Shown here: one piece after another, positions 34,708 through 46,800 of the stretch
Layout of the letters: each line of letters opens with the position of its first letter
Position numbering within the stretch: the first letter of the stretch is position 1
NCBI RefSeq assembly: GCF_900996235.1
Contig: NZ_CAAJGM010000099.1
Span: 86,315-150,314 of the forward strand
Reading direction: 5' to 3'
Source: Paraburkholderia sp. BCC1885
GTDB lineage: Bacteria; Pseudomonadota; Gammaproteobacteria; Burkholderiales; Burkholderiaceae
Length of the DNA stretch: 64,000 bases
Notes under the pieces: generated by a model
Databases searched by the model: none
What the model was told of the DNA's origin: nothing
Seen by the model: only the letters and a program-made list of their open reading frames with translations
Position numbers and translations under genes: made by a program

Positions 34708-34756
34708 ACCTATTTGAGGGATATGGTACTAGTCTGCCGCTCGGCCCTCTTCGGTC

Positions 34757-34790
34757 GCGAGAAGCCGCCTTTTGATAGCGGTCTCCTCGC
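34757..34790 (-). terminator. imperfect hairpin after the giant adhesin gene
   Basis: On the minus strand the bases GCGAGGAGACCGC and GCGGCTTCTCGC can pair with one or two mismatches around a TATCAAAAG loop, 50 bases after the tpsA stop. No strong T-run follows. The IS630 element begins 26 bases further on. Confidence 0.4.
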
Positions 34791-34839
34791 AGTAGGCGTC
34801 CCGACAATCTCATCCCTCACCTACTTCTTCCGACACCCA

Positions 34840-37800
34840 TCATCGCCGCGCGCGTCCTCTTCGTAAATCATCGCTATCTGACGACAAATCTGAATTGCCA
34901 AAACCTTCCACTTCCACGGTAACAACCCATTGCCGTTGCGGTACACCGGACGCATTGTTGCGCACTATGTTCTGTGCCATCTGAGTTACCGCAGACGCTG
35001 CTGAACTCGCCGCGGTCAGAGCGCCAGTGTCCACAGCCGCAACGACCGGTACCCCGGTCGTCTTGCCCTGCACCTGAATGTTGGCGACGTTCAGCACCTG
35101 CAGCGCCGCAACGTTCAGGTTGCCCGACACACGGATACCCGCAGCCCCAGCGTCCACTGTCCCTCGCGGCGCCAGCAGATTGGCGTTGCCTGTCGGCGCA
35201 TCTGGTATGGTCTGGAGCGTTCCGATGCCAGCACCAGTTACTTCTCCCTTCGCATCAAGCGTACAGAAGTGGTTCGCATCACACACGTATTCAGGCGGTG
35301 GTATGTTCGCGACGGTGGTCGAACCTTGGCCGGCGTTGATGTCGCCGTTCGAACTCCAGATCGTGATATCCCCCCCCTGCTCGGTGAACACGCGGCTTTG
35401 CGCGAGCAGCAGACTCTGATCAGTGAAAATGTTGATGTCGCCCTTCTCAAGCGTCAGAATGCCCATCGTCCCTGGACCGGCGATGACGACCCCGTTGCTG
35501 ACGATTTCGGGTGGCGCCGAGGAACTGCCGACCAGCGCCTCCCCTCCCGGTCCGAGGATCGAGACATTCCCACCCTGCTGCGTCTGGATGGTTGAGCTAC
35601 GAATGTCGAGGTTCCCAGTGGATACCGGTGCATTTGCACCGTTCGTACCGCCAGTCAGATCATTTGCAGTGTAACCAAGCGAAGCCGGAAAAAGCGTGTT
35701 GATCGCCTGAAACCCGCGGGCATACTGACTGAAGAACGGGCTCGCAGGGTTGTTGAAGTCGTTGCCTACGTCGGTCAGCACGCTGAAAAAAACCTGTCCT
35801 ACAAACAGTTGCTGGGCATATGTGGGCAGCAACTGGAATTGCGACCACGCCTCGCCAGCCGTCAACGTCTTCGGTTTCGGCGCGTCGGCCACCAATCCCG
35901 TGTCAACGCCCTCCTGCCCTTCGTCGTACTGCTCCATGAAGGCAATGAGTGCAGGCGTCGTGCTCGGTACACCAGCCGCCGTGCTCGCAGGATTGATATA
36001 GGTCGAGATGAAATCAGTGTCATCGATGCCCGGGGCAACACCAAACAGTACTTGCACATTCGCGCTTTCGTGCGGAAGATTGGGATTGTTACCGTTGCCG
36101 ATCGCATCGATCCCGGTCGGAGGCGCCACTCCCGCCTGCGCTTCACCAAAACCACTGCCAGCTTGCGTCAATGGGCCGATATTGTGCCCCGCCTCGATGT
36201 CGAATGTACCCGGGCCGCCCAACACAAGGCTTGGCACGAGTGCGCCACCACCTGACGCAAACGGCGTGTCGTAGATGTCATGCCCGGCCACAATGCGTGT
36301 GACGTCGGAGTCGCGCAGGTTTTGTCCCTGGAATGACAGGTCCACTATGTCTTGACCGGCGTCGATCAGGGCCGACTTGTCGACGGAAATGGTGCCCTGC
36401 CGGTCATAGAAGCCAGCATCGCTCCCCGAGCCCGCAGGCTCAAGGATACCGTCGACGATGCTGCCGGTCAGACTGTAAATGCGCGCCGGAACCGTGTCGT
36501 TCGCATGCAGCGGACTGTCGTCGTGGTCGTCCTGTTCGTTATTGGTCGATCCGGATTGTTGAACGGGCGAAACCACATCAGCCGGATTTTCATCGGACAA
36601 TCCAATACTCGTGCTCAGGCCGATCGACTGATCCGCAATCAGGTTCAGATTGCCGGTCGGAGACGGAGCGAGCGTGCCGCCCGAGGCCACTGTAATGCCC
36701 CCCGTCAAAGCAACAAGATTAACGGTAGCGGGTAATGAACCCTCACCGCCCGCTCCAAAATCAATATCACCAGTAGTCGATTCGATGCTCACCGCGGAAG
36801 TCGGCGAGAAACTTTGCAATGGAGACGGATCCGACACGCCGCCAATATTGGCTCCCAGTCGCGCGTTTACATCGAGCACGCCGTCCTGAGTTGCGAACAA
36901 TGTCGCCTGAGAGACAGGAGCCCCGCCAAGACCCGTCGGCGTGGCGAAATCCGAAGCGATCTGACCGCCCGCGACGATCGTGCCCGTGCCGTTGGCAACA
37001 AAATAGTCACCACTCAGGATGTTGCCGCCAGCCGTAACCGTAAGATTACCGCCGCCCACCGTGTTGAACGTGGTCAGACTCGTCTGATACCACGTCGTCG
37101 GCAGCGACACACCCAGGTCTGAGATGTTGCCTCCCGCAGATACCGACACATTGCCGCCAACACTCATCACCCCTTGGTCAAACGAACCGAAGTTGATAGA
37201 TGTTTGTGTAGTCTGTCCGGCAGAGTTGGTTGGATTACCAACCTGCATCCACTGCGACCAAGACTGGATGAGTATGTTGCCGGCGAAACCTGAAATGGCA
37301 CCCGTTGTATCGACCACGTCTTCGATGCCAGTTATATCGTTCTGGGCGTAGATCAAAATATTTCCCGCCGATTCGGGATTCACCGTCGGCGTAACGAGTA
37401 TGTCACCCGCTCCGGGATTTTTCAGAATTGACGCCGTACTGCCAACCGGCGCTCCTGCTGCCGGCTCACCTGCCGTATAGATGACTCCCGGCGCACTCGT
37501 ATCAAGCAATGCGATGTCGTTGCCCGCTGCGATATCGATCGAGCCCGTGCCGGTGCGAATCATGGTCGGCGCCATCAAGGCCAGACCGTTGCTGTCGACG
37601 AAGGCAAAATGCCCATCCAGCCCGACGTTGCCATCCGTTGTATCAAAGACCGATGCGGCTTGCAGCGCCAATGGATCTGCACTCGCCAGATTCGCTCCGG
37701 CGACTACGCGGAAAGACGAACTCGTCCCGGTAGTCAGAGAAGCAACCTCGAGAGGAAGCGGGTTCGTCGCGGTCGCAACAGGCGACGGTGTGTTGTCCGC

Positions 37801-40800
37801 GACTGCTGGGGTGACATCCGGCTCGTTCGCGCTGTCGGTTGTCGACGGATTTACGACGGCGACTGCCTGCGCGGTCGGTGCAGTCGGAGGCGCGAGCTTG
37901 CTGCGGATACCGCCCACCTCGTCAACGTATGCCTGGTATTGCACCAGGTATTCCAGATAAGCAGCCGGATTCTTTGCCTGGACGTCCGGACTCGGAGCAA
38001 CCGGTGCGGTCGCCGTATTTGGTGCGGAGGTCCAATAGTCCCCCAGGAGGTTTACGTAGGTTGTCCCGCCGGGCAGTCCGGCGATCGGGGCCAGCTTGGA
38101 GTCTAATGGCGAGATCAGAAACGAAAGATAAGCGCTATAGAGCGTGTAGTATTCTTCGTCTGCGGCACTAGTTCCCAGATTCTCTGGTGGTGCGGTCACG
38201 ATACCTGCAAAGGCACCGTTGATGCCGTCGGCAGTGAGGTAATACGCAATGTCGTAGTACTTCGTTGGCGCACTCAGCAACCCCTGGACTTCCCCGTAAG
38301 TCTGCAACGGCGGAACTGAGACCGAAACCGACGAGCCTGGATTCACCGGATTGGCGATCTGGAAAAACCCGTCGGTTAGACTCGCATCGACCTCCACGTT
38401 GTTCACCGCGCGGAACGTGATGATGGGTGCCTGACCATCGAAACGGAACAGTTGATCGGTCGGCGAAGACCCCGCTCCCAGGTTCCAGTTCGTGACAACC
38501 GAGATATTGCCGTTGTTGATTGCCGGGCTCGGACTATCGAGTTCGATACCCGGTGTCACGTTAAAGTGAATGGCGTTCGCGGCGAACTGGCTTACTACCC
38601 CGGTCTCTCCATTCTCCACGAAGCCCATCAGCGTACCCGGGACGATGGTCGTCGAGCCGTCGCTATTGGTCGTTGTCGTGTCACCGTAGAAGACCTGGTG
38701 ACCGGTGTTCGCCTTGCCCGCGTCAGGCGTGAAGAAGTCGTTTTCGAGGTCGTTCGCCAGATCGGTCTTGATCTGTGCCCATGTAGCATTGGGATCGTTC
38801 GACAGCGTGGCCGGCGTCCAATGCGCGGGTGTCGATCCGTTCGCAGCGACATAGGTGCCGGGTTGGTAGTCAATGGTATTGCCGTTCTGATCGGTGAACG
38901 TGCCCTGAACAAGTTGCGGCGTCGCATTCGGGCCTGCAGCCTGATACCAGCCGGCAGGATCGACAATGCCATCGAAATGCTGCGCACCCGTTGTCCCGTC
39001 GGTCGTGCTCCACACCGCGTACGGTTCGAGATTCACCGTACCCGTATCCGTGCCGTTGCCCGTTCCGGTGATCCCGGCACCCGGACCGGTCATCTCCGCA
39101 TTGGCCCTGACGGAATAGCCGCCGTTCGTGGCCGCGTCACTGAGCAGCGGCGCACGCAGGTTGACCGTACCCCCTTCAAGGCCATCCGCCGCAAACGTGA
39201 CAGGGCCACCGCCCGACACATCGATCCGGGCGCTGGCGCCCAGCGTAATCGCGCCCGAATTGGCCCAAGTGACGTTCTCGTAGCCGTACTGCGTGTTATA
39301 CGAGTTTGCCGTCGGCGTGCCGCTCGTACCGATATTGATCATCCCGCCCAGCTCGGCCGAGTTCGGATTGATCGTTGGTCCGGTCGCACCGGCAATGTAG
39401 GCATCCGAACCTTCGGCCAGCAACGTACCTTCCACATCGACACCGCTCTTGCCGTACAGATCGATCGTGCCACCCTCGGAGCCGCCACGGGCGGTCGCCA
39501 CACCGTTGGCGTTGATCGTGCCGTTGATATTGACGTTGCCGTTCGCCGTATCGGAGGCATTCCCTGCACCGCCGTTCGCTGTCAGCGACACCGTATTCGC
39601 CGTTAGCGTGTTGCCTCCAGACAACGTGAGGTTTCCCGCTCCTGTCTGGACCACGATCTGGTTATTCACACCACTCGAAGCCAGTTCGGTCGCCAGATTG
39701 TCGAGATCGACCGCACCTCCCGTGTTGAGCGAGAAAGAGCCACCCGTAAATCCCGCAGCCGCATTGCCCTTGATCGTGCCGGCCAGGTTCACGACCTGGT
39801 CCGGTGCCGACAACGTCAGACTGCCCGCCGCGCCACCACCACTGGGCGCCGAAAAGTCGAGCGTCGAGCCCGCTTCCACATTGACTGTACCCACGTCCGC
39901 CGTCAGCGTGATTGCGCCAGCGGGGGCAAACTCTGTGACATCGAAGAACGGTAACGCCACGCCGGCAGAACTCACGAGGGAACCGTTGCCGATGGTAAGA
40001 TCGCCCGTTGTCGCCTCAAGGCTCACGTTTCCTGCTGGTGCTTCGATCGTCGCGCCATTGTCGTTAACCGTTCCTCCGATGAGACTGATTGCACCGCCAA
40101 GCGGGCTGAGTGCGAGGGGCTTACCACTTACGCTGTTCAGATTCAGCGTACCGGTCGTCTGGATTGTCTGTGATGAACCCGTATCGGCCAGGTAGACCGG
40201 CGCATTGAGGGTGACCGGCAACGCTCCGAAGTCGAACGTGCCCGTACCCTGCCCGACGATGCCGCCCGTCGCGTTCATGGACACCGAACCAAAACCGTTG
40301 ACGGTCTTCTGTCCCGTGCCGAAATCGATCTCGCTGGCATTGACGGTGAGCGTACCCGCTCCCACCGTTGCGGTGGGCGCCGTCGCACCGGTTTCGTTAG
40401 TAAAGGCGACTTCCTGCGCATTGATGGTAACTGCACCACCGTTGCTCGAGAACGAGCCGGCGCTCAGGTCGACGTCATCGCCAAACGTTACGTCCACATC
40501 GCCATCGAAGCTCATCACACCCGCGCTGCGCAGGATCACCTGCTGGGCGGCCGCCAGTTGCGCGAGTTGCGTTGGTCCAACGACAAAACCCGGTAGCGCT
40601 GCGGCTGCTGCGCCCGTCTGATCGGTGAAAGTAATGGCGGAGCCGTCAACTGCGATCGTCTTGCCCGATAGAGTCGCAGCGGGGTCGAACGTCAGGTTGC
40701 CTGAAGAGTCAAGCGTCAGCGCCTGGCCGCCGGCAAGTGTCGCGCCAGCGCCAACGGTCAACAGCCCCATGCCGCTTGTGTCGACGCGCGTGACAACCGA

Positions 40801-43800
40801 GGCCGCACCATTGGAAACTTCGAGCAGTGCTCCGTCACCCGAGACCGCTGTCGCGTTCGTCGTGGCGTCCGCATTCTGGCCGATCGTGATCGACAGATCC
40901 TTCGCCGCCGGATAGGTCCCCTGTGCGTCGATCACACTGCCGCCATCGACCCTAAGACCGTTCGCTGCATTCGGGTCGGTTCTGGTCGAACCGCTCTTCG
41001 TGACGAGAATGACTTCCGGCCCCGTCAGCGGATCGGCTGGATCGTTGGATACCACCACGCTATTGGCGATCGCATCGATCGTGATGCCGCCTGTCGTCTG
41101 CGTACGCGTGCCACCGATGAGCAGGCTGCCAGCGTCCAGCGCATCCAGTTGATCTGCGCTGATCTGCAGGTAGCCCGGCAAGGCCGTTTCCCCGGTGCCG
41201 ATGATCTGGATATCCTGCGAGGCAATATCCACTTCGGCCGGTGCCCCTCCCGGGGCGGGGGCCGTGTTCAGCGTGGCACCCAGCGTCAACCCGTTCGTCG
41301 CCGCCAGCACCAGTTGTCCGGCGTCCATCGGCAGCGGCGGCGTCACGTTACCGGCACCAGCTGCCAGCGGCGGGAAGAATGCGTTGGCACTGGTCAGTGT
41401 GTATTGCGAGTACTGTTGCCAGACCGCAGCGGATTGCACATCGAACAGGGTCGGCGTCGCGCTGCGGCTGCCGGTCAAAGCATTACCGATATAACCTGCC
41501 GTCACCACGGTGCCGTCCGGCAGCGTCTGGCTCGAGCCTGGCGCGACTGCACCACTCTCGCTCGACACCGTGACGCGGAATGCCCCCGGCAACGTCGCGT
41601 ATTTTGCGGGCAGCAGCGTATACATGCCCGCAGGCAGTCCCGGCACGCCCGACAGATAAACCGACTCGCCCACCTCGGTGTTGTTCAGGGCTGCCTGACC
41701 GACGCCGCTCTTTTCGGTCGCGGTGCCGGAGGACGTCCCATTGGCATTGGTCGATGGCTGTGCGGTCTGCGCGAACACCGGATCGTACGCCGCTACAGGA
41801 GACTGCGCGCCCGGCAGGATCGCATAGATGTTTCCGCCGCCGACATTTACCGGTATGGCCGTTCCACTGGGGTTCGTCGCAAAGCTCACGTTGAACTGTG
41901 ACAGGACATCGCGCGTGCCCCCGGTCCCCTGCACCCATTCCTCGGCCTGCAGATCTCCGCCACCGGACAGATCAATCGTTGCGCCAGGATTCAGTGCTAC
42001 GCTGTCGCCGTTGACGCTGACGAACTTCGACGGGGGTGCCGTCACATCCGGCAGCGACTCGCCGGGGACCGGATTGAACTGCCACTCGACGCCGTCGACC
42101 GTTGTGCCGTATGGGACGATCACACCATCAAGCGACACTGACGTCACGCTACCATTGGTCAACGACACCGAGTCCGTCGCCACCAATGGGAGACTGTTGA
42201 ACTGCGTGACGGTGGTCGCGTCCTTCGGATCTCCAACGCCGAAGACGAGAGTTCCCGACGGCGCACGGACCGTCCCCGACTGCACGATGTCAGTCGCATC
42301 GATCAGCAAGGTCCCGCCCGCCGACAGTGGCACGCCAGAAGTTCCGTCCGGCAGGAAAGTGATGGTAGTCGCCTTCGGATTGCTGGTCGTGGAATCGGTG
42401 GGTCCCACCGCGTCCAGAATGAAGGTACTCCCGGTAGACGGATAAAGATCCGCCGCCTTGAACGTCAGGTTGCCAGGCGTGAACAGCTCACCCGGCGTTA
42501 GTGTACTGTCGCCATACGTCGACGTCAGACGGATATCACCACTGCTGGTGAAATTTGCCTGCCCGAAATTATTCATCTGGAACTGATTTTCCAGATCGAT
42601 GAACGAGGCGTTGATGTTCAACGTACCGTCTGCCAACGCTCTGACCGGCGCGAACGGAGCGGAGTTGGGAACTGGCGTCGGTCCGATCAGTGCCACGTAC
42701 GGCGCATTGATCGATATCGTCGTGCCGATTGAAGTCAATGCTCCCGTGACCGGTTCGCTCACGCCGGGCTGAGCCGCAAGCAGGGTTGAAAAAACTGATG
42801 GCGCGACGGAGCCGGGAGTGGGTGGTGCTGTCGTCAGAAGCGTATTCAGTTGAGACGCATTCAGTGCAGCCAGTTGCCCCGTATTGATTTCAACGGAATT
42901 CGACAACGTCAGGTCCACGTTGCCGACAAACACTACGGAAGCCGGTGCCGGCACGTTGGCCTCACCCAGCACCAGTGTGCCCACTCCCGAGCCCGACAGG
43001 CGATCGACCGCAAACTGAAGCACGCCGGTCGAAGACCCGATCACCTCCCCGGTCGTCGGACTGATTGCATCAGCGAAACTCTGCCCTGGCTGAAGACCCG
43101 CCGGCACCAGATCGCCGCTTTGTTGAAGGACCAGCACGCTGGCTGGCGGTGATGACAGCGTGCCCCCTCCCGGCTGATCCGCGTTCTTCACTACGCCCTG
43201 CTCTGGCAGGATGGTCAGGCTCCCGCCCTGCGCCTGCGCCGCGCCCGGCTGCGCCTGTAACGTTCCATCGAACAGTAGCCCGCTTGACGCAGCCAGCGTG
43301 ATCGAACCGGCATCGCTCCAGACCGGCTGGGCAGCATACTGGCCGTTGGCCTGCAGTTCGTCCAGCGTCGCCGATGTGCCTGATACATCGATCACCGATC
43401 CAGCCTGCGCCACCACGTAGCCTGAATCGTCCGAGATCACGACGGTGCCGCCCGGCAGCACCTTGCCGGTGTCGGGAATGACGGTCTGCAGCCCCTCCCT
43501 GGCAGGTGCCGCCAGTGGATTCGTCACGGCAACGCCCGCGACGTCCAGCACTGCATTCGCTCCTAGCCAGACGGACTTGCTCGCCGAGGTATAGCCTGTG
43601 AAACCATCATCACCTATAACTTCTCCGGGAAACGCAGAGTCGTTCGGCAGAGAATCTGCGGTCAGCGTGATCGACCCGCCAGGCGCGATGATCGAGCCCA
43701 GTACCGTCACTTGCACAGGCGAACCCAGACCTATGCTGGCACCCGGATCGCCGATAATGGACGCCCCTTCACCCACGGTCACACCGCCTGTCGCGCCCGC

Positions 43801-46800
43801 CGGAAGTCCTGCCGGACCAACGAGGAAGCCGCCTCCGGTCATCACCAGATCGGTGGCCTGACGGTGGAAAGGATCAAGCGTACCGACTGACGTCAAGCCG
43901 CCGGCTGCCACGCTCCCACCGGTGGCCAACTGCTGAAGGGCTGGCACATCGGGTAGCAGGTTCTGCTGTGTCAACATAACCGTTGCGCCGGGAGCAACCG
44001 TCGTGTCGTAGATGGCGTTCAGGACATATTTGCCAAAGCCCTGCCGCGCAAAGAAATTGGCCGGCAGATATTCCGCCCAACTCGGTGCCTGCGCGGGGTC
44101 CCCCCCGATCTGGAAGCCGTAGTCTCCCAGCGTCAGCGTGCCGCCACCCGAGAAGCCAAAGCTGTTAATCGTACCGTCCATCTGGATAAGGGGGGCGGCC
44201 GGCGGAGCAACCGGCAAGATCGGCCCGCTGCCGCCTCCAATCGCAAACTCGGTGGGTAGACCTGCATTGGTGACCAGTGAGACGCTGCCGCCCAACCCCT
44301 GTGCAATACCATTCTGCATCAGCATCTGGCCATTCGACTGCAGTTCACCGCCGCTGGATACATCAAGCACACTGCCCGCCTGCAGAACGATCGGACCATT
44401 CCCGCTCGTCGACAGGGTGATACTGCCGCCGTTGATATATTCGCTGTCACCCGGCGTCGTACCGGGTGCGGTCTGCGTATCGTTATTGACCCATTGCCCT
44501 GAAGCGCTGATGACCGAATTGGGTCCGACGACTATCTGGCCCCCGATCCCGCCGCCGCTTGAGATCGAGATCGTCCCGGATGGCGCGATCAGGCTTCCCA
44601 ATACAGTGACGTCCGAGACTGGAGTGTTCAACTTGATGGAGCCGCCCGGCTGCACCGTCAATTGTGTACCGGCAGCGACAAGAATGCCCTTTCCGATAGA
44701 CTCACCCGGAGTCCCATCCTCCGTGACATTCACATTGGCAAAGCCACCCGTGTCTAGCGTGTTGACTGGCACCACTGTTGTAGCGAGAACATTGTCCGGA
44801 TCAGTGTCTGAAAGCGCACCGAGTGCCGCGGTGTCTAGTGGTGTGGTCGCACTGAAGTCCGACGAAAGGTCACTGAGTTGCGGGGCACTGTCCTGCAGGA
44901 TCACCGTGCCGGATTCACCGTTGACAGATGTGCTGGAACTCTGCGTCAGTCCCGGCAGTGTGCTCCCCGATGCCAGCGTGGCGGCGCCCAGATTGAAGGT
45001 CCCGCCCGCCGGCTGATCGTTGCCCTGGACCTGCTTCGAGCCAGCAAACGCCTGCGCCGTGATCTCACCATCGAGCACCATCGCCGACGAGGCAAACACG
45101 TTCAGCGTACCCGCGTTGCCGCCTACGATGTAGTCGCCCTCGTAAACACCGCCGCTGAGCAACGGATTGAACCAGTCATCGGTGACACCCCAGCGCGGGT
45201 GGCTTTCGACGAATTCCCCTGCAATGCCGACGTAGGTGTCGAACGGGCTCGCCTGGCCGATCGGCACAATCGCGCCATTCGCATCGACAAGACGCGTCGT
45301 GTTGACCATGCCGCCGAGGTAATGGATGTAACCGCCGTTCAGGTTCAGGGAAGAACCATCGGCCGTCATCACCTCGTTGCCGGAGAGGGTGATCGTGCCG
45401 CCGTTGGTCAGCAACTGGTCGACGGTGCGGGGAATCAGGCTGACCGCACCCGACAGGTTGAGGATCGGACTGCCTACCCATTGCAGACCATCGGCGCTGG
45501 TCCCCGACAGTGTACTGTCCACCACCACGCCCTTCAGGCCGTTCAGGAAGCTGTCGCGCAGCAGCGGCGAGTCGGCCAGATCGTTCTCGTTGATCGTGCC
45601 CACATCAAGCAGGATATCGGAAATGGGCAACTGAACATTCGCCAGTCCTGATACGTCAATGATGGCGCCTGTATCGACGTATATCCGTCCCGGGACGGCG
45701 GTATCGCCCGGCGGCGTCGCGGGACTGACACCAAATACCCCAGGCGTGAGTGCCGCCACCGTTACAGTTGACCCCGGCGCCTCGATGAGTGAGCCGGACT
45801 GGAACCAGACCGAGTCAGCCGTTATCGTGACACTGCCCGGTGTGAAGGTCGTCTGTCCCGGCGAGGAGGTCGCCGTTTCACCATCGGTGTCGGGCATCAC
45901 CGTCGTCACCGATCCGTCGCCGAACACCAGTTGGCCCGCCCGGTTCGTCGCGATGCCGCCACTGATGACGGTATCGTTCACCCTGAACTGACCAGGGTAC
46001 GTTCCGTCCGACGGTGTGTCGGCAATGCTCTCGTCGACCGTCGAAATCGTGATGTTGCCTGGAGTGTTGACGTCCGTCGTCACACCGAGAACGCCATCCT
46101 GCGTGACGCTACTTCCCAGCAGATTGATGTTGCCACGCGCTGCCTGAACGATGCCAGTATTGGTCAGCGTTCCAGCCGGCGTAATATCGGTCGTGCCGGT
46201 GGGAGTCTGCAACAACACCTTGCCGGTCAACTCGGGTTGCAGCAGTTGCGGAGTGATGGGGTTCGGAATCAGGCTCACACCGATGCCGGCGGCGAGTATT
46301 ACCTGGCCTGTCGGCGCGACGGTAATGCTGCCGCCGTTGTTCACGTTCGGTGCAGCGATCAATACAAAGCCGCCGTTGCTGACCGAACCGTCCGCGCTCG
46401 TCGTGATCGATGCGCCTGGTGCAATCGTGACGTCGCCCGGCATCTGCAACTGGCTCGCCGAAGTGATGGTGACGTTGTTACCCAGACCGAGGATTTCTGT
46501 GGGATCCGTGGAGCCCGCGCCGCCTACTCCCACTGTGGACGACGTTCCCGCCTCAAGTACCGCAAGGCCACCATTCAGGAACGCCTGATTGCTCGCGACA
46601 ATTCCTGCCGCACTCTGGGCGAGATTGCCGATCACCACACCACTAGTGCTGCTCGACGCGTCGTCGGTCGTGTTCAGCAGATCGAGCGACGACGCCACCA
46701 GGGAATGCACATTGACCTGGGAACCCGCGCCGAACAGGATGCCGTTGCGGTTGATCACCAGCACCGTACCCTGTGCATTGACATTGCCGAGAATCTGGCT

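Larger units (their letters stand above)
33257..34731 (+). mobile_element. IS630-family insertion sequence
   Basis: The element is about 1475 bp with imperfect inverted ends. Reading inward, the left end is CTAGTACGACGTCCCGCAA (33255 on) and the right end is CTAGTACCATATCCCTCAA (34732 back). They agree in CTAGTAC, TCCC, CAA and a later TTTAA. Both ends sit in CTAG, in keeping with IS630 insertion at TA within CTAG and duplication of TA. It encodes a full transposase and a second small protein. It ends 108 bases beyond the stop of the giant adhesin gene. Confidence 0.85.

Noticed and set aside
38452..39606. Plus-strand frames inside the giant adhesin gene
   Set aside because: Many long frames occur opposite the adhesin because of its regular composition; none has a ribosome site with recognisable product.
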